64,000 bases of DNA from Dastarcus helophoroides. Its lineage: Eukaryota > Arthropoda > Insecta > Coleoptera > Bothrideridae. The stretch lies in contig CM053328.1 in the NCBI GenBank assembly GCA_028583605.1, forward strand, positions 17,563,982 through 17,627,981, written 5' to 3'. Below, piece by piece: positions 59,291-64,000 of this stretch. Position 1 is the first letter of the stretch, and each line of letters opens with the position of its first letter. A model generated the notes under the pieces. That model was not told the DNA's origin. It searched no databases and saw only the letters and a program-made list of their open reading frames with translations. The translations under genes were made by a program, and so were the position numbers.

Positions 59291-60097
59291 TGCGATGGAC
59301 CGTGTGTCCACCACTGAGTATATAATTTCCATTAGTTCAAAGTGTTGTTTTTTTTTTAAAATAAATAAGCTGTTTACATTTACCCCCGTTTTACAATTAC
59401 CTCACTTTTACCTACTTTTGCTTAGGTCGTGTAAATCTATCGGTTTTTTAAATCATTTGCATTTAAAAGGTTCAACATATCTTCTATTTTGTTATCATTT
59501 TTTTAAAGATCCAAAACTAGTTCATCAATAACATTTTCTTTTTCCACTACCATTTTATGTGTATAAACTGAAAGTTTCTAAGTTATACCATCTTGATTAT
59601 ATATTTTAGCGACTCTAAGAGCTGATTATAATCTTCGATTTAAACAAAACAACATTATCCTGCCATCATTATTTGCGTTTTCAATTAAAATAAATCAATT
59701 TTAAAACTGTACTTATTCTTGGTGGTCAAAATTTTGGAAAATCAAAGCTCATCCCAGTAACGGATTTTCTATAAGGCAAATGAGACACCACCCACCTCAA
59801 GATATTTTAAACAGGCCCTTCAATCTTAAAAACAAAATTTCCCTGTTATTTTTAAATATATTTGAGGCTTCTTGTATTCTCTGGCACAATTCGTAAAGAA
59901 AATTAACTTCTTTCTGATAAACATCAAATTTGAAATAATATAGCAATTTCAGTGCCAGAAAAAATCACATGGAGCCTTTTAGATGCAAATGACTGAAAAA
60001 CCGACAGATTTAGACCACCCAAACAAGAGAGATTTTCTCTTGAGAACTGAGCGTTATTTTAGATTTTCAATTTATTTTAAGCATTTTTTAACAATGA

Positions 60098-60277
60098 TTT
60101 TGGTGGAACGGACTGTTCCTTGGTTATCTTCAAAAATTTATATAGAGATATTGTCCCCTGAAACCAAAAAAATTAAAAACACAAAAACACTTGCTCTAAC
60201 GCGTTTTGATGCAACTGTTGCTGGGTTTTTTAATCTTTCTTGGTTTCAGGGGACTAAATTTGTGTAACAATTTCTGA
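60098..60277. mobile_element. Penelope-like tail, inverted pair
   Basis: The reversed tail (GGTGGAACGGACTG, TTGGTTATCTTCAAAAAT, CCCCTGAAACCAAAAAAATT, GCTCTAACGCGTTTTGATG) is followed by a forward TTTTTTAATCTTTCTTGG and CAGGGGACTAAATTTG. The ribozyme-like stem is lost at the junction. Confidence 0.75.
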
Positions 60278-61239
60278 ACAGATAAAAAAATATTTTTTAA
60301 TATAACGGAGAGTGGGGAAATGGTGCGCACTTAAGCTAAAATTTCATTTGTGATGAAATTATCACAGCTAGCATAAATTTAAGTGCGGTATACGAAAAGC
60401 CAGTTATTGTAATTTTTATATGTAACGTAATATTTCAAGATAATAATAACATGAGAGTACAGCAATATAAGAAGTCAATAAGTGTTTTCGTGCACGATTA
60501 TCCATCCCTTCGGGTAATTATGCGCCTGCACGTTAAATTAGAAAAATGAAAAACTTATTCAATCTAAAATCATTTTTATTATTTAATGCCCATATAAAAA
60601 ACTATCGCGAATTAAGGGAAAGAATATCTAATGTAAACAAAAGTCACGTGTATAATTCTTTGGAGTATCTACCCCTGTGCACTTTGCGTAGTTCCAAGAA
60701 GCACATAAAACGCACTGGAACCATAATTCCCCATCCTTTCCAATTTCTCCACAGATACCACAAATCTCGTTCGGTTTGCTGGGCGTTATCGAAGGAAGTG
60801 GTATGAAACTCAATTCAACATCGTCTAATTCGTCACCATCGCATATGTTAGACAAATCTTCCGATAAATCATCAGATGACTCAGGTGTTGCTTCTTTCTT
60901 CATTTCTGTTTGGCTTTAAATTTCTTTTTACCTAATGTTTGGCCATCAAAACATTTACCAATAGGACTCCTTTTTAATGCTTTAGCTATTTTCTTTTCTC
61001 CTAATTTTCTTTTGCGTAATTTTCTTTTCTCTTCGGCTTTTTCTAATTCTTTCTTTACAGGCGTGCTTGTTAAAATTTTCGAGCATTGTTTCTTATGAAA
61101 TTTGGTTTTGAATTCTGTATTTTTCACAATTCTCTTTGCAAGTGGAGCAAAGGCCAGAAAAGAGTTGCCTTCGGATGTGCTCGCTTGAGGATCTTTATCA
61201 TCTACTAACGAATGCGGTCAAGCATCAGCAATATCACTA

Positions 61240-61435
61240 ATTGAAATACAGAAATTGTCCCCTGAAACCAAGAAAGATTAAAAAACACTACAAAGGTTGC
61301 TGTAACGCGTTTCGACAGCCAAGCTGTCTTCTTCAGAGAGAAACTCTTTCTTTCTTTAATCTTTCTTGGTTTCGGGGGACAAGTTCTGTATTTCAATTTT
61401 TGAAGATAACCAAGGACCAGTCCGTTCCACCAAAA
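61240..61435. mobile_element. 196-bp inverted Penelope tail inserted in the pogo gene, 13-bp duplication
   Basis: AGCAATATCACTA is repeated exactly at 61227-61239 and 61436-61448. The insert is a head-to-head pair: reversed tail (ATTGAAATACAGAAATTGTC ... CTTCAGAGAG) then forward TTTAATCTTTCTTGGTTTCG to 'ccgttccaccaaa'. On the minus strand the first half carries CTGAAGA-A-GACAGC-TTG-GCTGTC-GAAA-CGCG, the most complete ribozyme-like core in the window. Confidence 0.9.
61285..61345 (-). ncRNA. hammerhead-like ribozyme motif
   Basis: The minus strand has CTCT before CTGAAGA, stem GACAGC/GCTGTC with loop TTG, GAAA, then CGCGTT and ACAG, which can re-pair partly with CTCT. Compared with GATAGC/GCTATC in the 21.3-kb copy, one base pair has changed from U-A to C-G with pairing kept. 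Confidence 0.5.
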
Positions 61436-63450
61436 AGCAATATCACTATTTATCCTAGGTGAGGTAGGAGCTTCTGTATCGGAACCATCTTCTATAGTGA
61501 TATTTTTAAGGTGATTGGCAGGAGCAAAATCATCTTCATTAAATTTATGCGGATCAACTGGATATATTCCTGAGGTACGAAATCCTGAAAGAGCTTTTTC
61601 TATTGTGGCTGCTTTCATAAACGCTTTGTTTAATAGTTCAGCGGCCTCATATTCTGTGATTTTTTTATGACAAATATAAATCATATTCTCGGTAGAGTGC
61701 GTTCTTTAGGGAACCAAAAAAAGTTAAGTCTAATGGCTGAAGATGATCTGAGGTGTGTGGTGGAAGTGATAATATATGGATATTATTTTCTTTGTAGAAG
61801 GTGTATGACGAAATCGAAATATGACTTGAATGATTATCATGGATCAGGAGGATGGGGTCAGTTAAAGTAAGCTTAGCATGCTTCGCGAAATGAGACAGCC
61901 AATCAACAAAAAGCTCAGAATTTATTCAACCATTCTTGGAACATTTGTAGGAAGCACCAACAGGGCCATTTTTCTGAAGGGTTGTCATGGATAAATAACC
62001 ATTGGCAGGATATAATTCCCTGCAGCACTCATACTGAAGACTGCAGTTATCGTCCTCCCTCTTTCGACGGAAATTGCAGTTTCCACTTTTTTCGCTCCTT
62101 TTGGTCCATAAACTTTTGGACATTTGGCCTGAACAGTGGTAATGCCAGTTAATGCCCATGTTAAAAATTCTATTTGGCTCAAATGTATATTTTTCCAAGT
62201 GAGAATAAAACACTTTGACAGCTTCTCTATTAAATGAAGCAATTTTATTTAAACTAGTCCCCTCAGAATGTCTAAGTTTTATCCCAGGATTTCTTTTCAA
62301 AAAGCCGTAAATCCAGTCTTTTCCCGATAATCTCTTATCTCGATTAAAATTATTGACTATTTTCTTTTGTTCCGCATATCTAAATGCTAATCTTCTGAGT
62401 CCTTTGGGTGTCAAGCCAAAAAACAATTTGGCCAGCAAAGAAATCTATTTTTTTAATTCAGACTCCGTTTCTTCCGTCCGTCCCAGACGAGGTGGCTTAT
62501 ACATATTGTCTAAAAGTTTCTTCCTTAAGGTTGACTCTGGTATGTTAAAAGCCCTTCCAGCTTTTCTAATATTTTTTCCATCATTCCTTATTATGTTCTG
62601 GGCATTTTGTAGATAGATCTTCGGCCCTGTATGACAAGATTGTAGTTTTGCGAGTGAAATTTCTAGGCATCTACAAAGAAAACAAATGTTGAAAAATTAC
62701 CATTTCAGTACACGAGGGGTAATCGTACGCATGTATGCGCATCATTGCCCCTTTAGCGCATGTTCTTTAAAATCATAACCTGACCAAAAACTGTTTGTTA
62801 AATTGCCGCCTTAGTGTGCCAAGATATGCTCTAATAACTAATTATTGGGAGAATAATTCGTTCAAAAAAAGTGTATAAATAATTTGGACTTACCGTCTTA
62901 TTTTCAGTCGACGAAAATTAATAAAAAATGGTTCGAAACCCGACAATCGAATGTCACAAACTTCACGTGTGAATTAACAATACTAATTATGGCGGTGGTG
63001 ATTTATCATGTGTTCAAGAGAGTGCAATACTAGTTCAAATCCTCGCACCAGCGGTAGAACTTAAAATATAGGGGTGCGCACGATTACCCGCCGCGCACCA
63101 ATTCCCCACTTTCCCCTACATAAGTAGTATGGGGACACCAGCGCCCTCTAGAAGTCACCAAAATAAATTTAATATTCGTAATTCTCACATCAAAAAACAT
63201 AGAACTTCTAATATTCAGATGTATACTCTCAAAACGTTCTCAATTATTGAAAAATTTCAAAATAAAATATAAATCTTTATTACGTTGTATCTCTCAGAGA
63301 CCTAGGTGTAAGGCATGATAGACTTATACATAGATACTCAGCTATAAGTGTATCGTGGTATAAGGCATGTTAAACTGAATCATTTTATTTTGGAATCTAG
63401 TATCTCTGGTTTGACGTTGGTCCATTCTTTTCGACACACTCTGTACATGA

Positions 63451-64000
63451 AATAGACATAAACTTTATTATGCGAGATGTAGCTGACTTTCGACTGTATC
63501 TTATGATGAAATTTTTGCTACAGGCGCTCTCGGTGTGACTGCGTTTATGTTAAACATAAAATAATGTAAATTAAATTTACTTCAATAAAACAGTCGAAGT
63601 ATTAAAATAGTAGTTTTCAAACTTACAAAAATAAAGTTCAAATTTTGAATGCTATGTTTTACTACTGATTGTGAGATTTAAGAAAAAAGTTAACATTTCG
63701 AAAGGAACTATAATTGACAAAAATAAATTTCGAAGAAGTCGAAATTTGAAAGAAAAAATAACTTTTAAAAGGACCGTTCATTCTCAAAATTAACTTAAAA
63801 CTTAAGAAAAAGGCTACTTTCGACATTTTGAGAAAAAAACAGCCAAGAGCGAGGCACGGTTAGGGTTCCGTACCAAATACTGCAGTGAACAGTCAATAGA
63901 TCAAATTAAATAATTTTTACTTATGTATGAATTTAATATTTTATCCAAATTTTTTCGTGTTATAATTGAAAAATTAAAAAACTGTCTATATTCAGATATA
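63451..64000. repeat. A-rich cryptic repeats, no gene
   Basis: 'tttcgaaagg', 'aatttcgaagaagtcgaaatttg' type words fill 63.64-63.84 kb, as in the 32-35.6 kb field. Nothing else is seen. Confidence 0.45.

Larger units (their letters stand above)
60628..62640 (-). pseudogene. pogo/jerky-like transposase with C-terminal zinc finger, broken
   Basis: Order on the minus strand: psq-type helix-turn-helix (NIRKAGRAFNIPESTLRKKL, about 62580-62500); a stop, then the CENP-B/Tc5-type second DNA-binding domain (LTPKGLRRLAFRYAEQ, WIYGFLKRNPGIKLR); the DDE domain with GITTVQAKCPKVYGPKG (about 62150), LLIHDNHSSH (61.8 kb) and LPPHTSDHLQPLDLTFF (61.74 kb). The first catalytic block reads RIFNMGI: Gly stands where Asp is expected, and a frameshift follows at once. 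Next come YEAAELLNKAF and GFRTSGIYPVDPHKF, a Lys-rich basic stretch (about 61100-60950) and a PHD-like finger (CGICGEIGKDGELWFQCVLC, then CTGVD, about 60770). Stops, shifts and the Penelope insertion make it inactive. Confidence 0.9.
60305..63116 (-). mobile_element. pogo-like DNA transposon with TA duplication
   Basis: The ends ACGGAGAGTGGGGAAATGG and the inverse of CCAATTCCCCACTTTCCCC pair at 20 of the first 26 positions, and TA flanks both sides (60303-60304, 63117-63118). Subterminal words GCGCACGATTACCC recur near both ends, likely transposase-binding sites. The 2812 bp include one transposase gene on the minus strand and a 196-bp Penelope insertion (61240-61435). The unoccupied site in the MITE at 37.15 kb confirms the limits. 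Confidence 0.92.
59300..63450. mobile_element. foldback mariner-like MITE copy carrying Penelope and pogo insertions
   Basis: 'ttgctta.gtcgt.taaatctat.ggttttt' near 59420 matches the intact MITE near 36650; 'aacagataaaaaaatat.ttttaatata' at 60275 matches 37134; and right of the pogo element 'agcgccctctag' (63140), 'gtaattctcacat.aaaaaacata' and the end block near 63440 match 37185-37439. The left end is lost. It is the pre-insertion host of the pogo-like element. Confidence 0.7.

Noticed and set aside
1..64000. tRNA or rRNA genes
   Set aside because: No A/B box pair with a cloverleaf and no rRNA core motifs were recognised by eye. A tRNAscan or Rfam run would settle it.

Overview
The window looks like repeat-dominated nuclear DNA from an animal, most likely an insect. 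It is very AT-rich, has no operon-like gene packing, and almost every recognisable coding trace belongs to a eukaryotic transposable element: a Ty3/gypsy LTR retrotransposon, Penelope-like retroelements with a GIY-YIG endonuclease, pogo/jerky-like, mariner-like, PIF/Harbinger-like and hAT DNA transposons, and a Helitron end. No intact host gene was found. Possible host traces are a broken THAP-like exon (about 15.8-15.9 kb, minus), two non-coding exon candidates with good splice donors (about 14.2 kb plus, 44.5 kb minus) and a GC-rich island at 4.6-4.9 kb. The species is not identified.

Layout. 0-2.4 kb: a ~590-bp repeat in tandem with an inverted copy at the left edge. 2.6-3.9 kb: a broken Penelope-like copy joined to a Harbinger-like fragment. 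5.27-7.0 kb: two solo LTRs of the same gypsy family that is full length at 50.8-57.3 kb; a third, shrunken one lies at 12.0 kb. 8.0-10.6 kb: GTAGCAGT-rich repeats carrying two hAT elements with perfect 8-bp target duplications. 11-11.6 kb: a 56-bp palindrome and a double hairpin. 12.7-14 kb: a pogo-like remnant next to a Penelope GIY-YIG fragment. 17.2-19.3 kb: foldback and palindromic repeats. 23.0-24.2 and 27.1-28.4 kb: two related hAT elements. 28.9-29.1 kb: a mariner-like remnant. 31.0-35.8 kb: a 4.75-kb element with hAT-like ends, an interior of degenerate TCGAAATTTT-type repeats, inserted just upstream of a Helitron 3' end. 36.3-37.4 kb: a foldback MITE with TA duplications. 38.7-39.8 kb: another long palindrome. 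41.1-41.8 kb: a Penelope tail. 45.2-50.4 kb: nested non-autonomous elements. 50.8-57.3 kb: the gypsy element. 57.5-58.1 kb: a foldback element. 59.3-63.4 kb: a second copy of the foldback MITE carrying a complete but inactivated pogo-like transposon.

How the parts relate. The window is a stack of insertions that can be dated against one another. The gypsy element (357/375-bp LTRs, ATAT duplication, gag-protease-RT-RNase H-integrase, no env) was hit by a 673-bp hAT element inside pol. Duplication plus insert is 681 bp, a multiple of three, so the frame either side is kept. The pogo-like element (60305-63116, TA duplication) sits in a MITE whose unoccupied paralogue is at 37.1-37.2 kb, and was itself hit by a 196-bp inverted Penelope tail with a 13-bp target duplication.

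The most interesting signal is in the Penelope tails. They carry a hammerhead-ribozyme-like core (CUGAAGA, a 6-bp stem, GAAA), and the stem differs between copies in a pairing-preserving way (U-A, U-G, C-G at one position).
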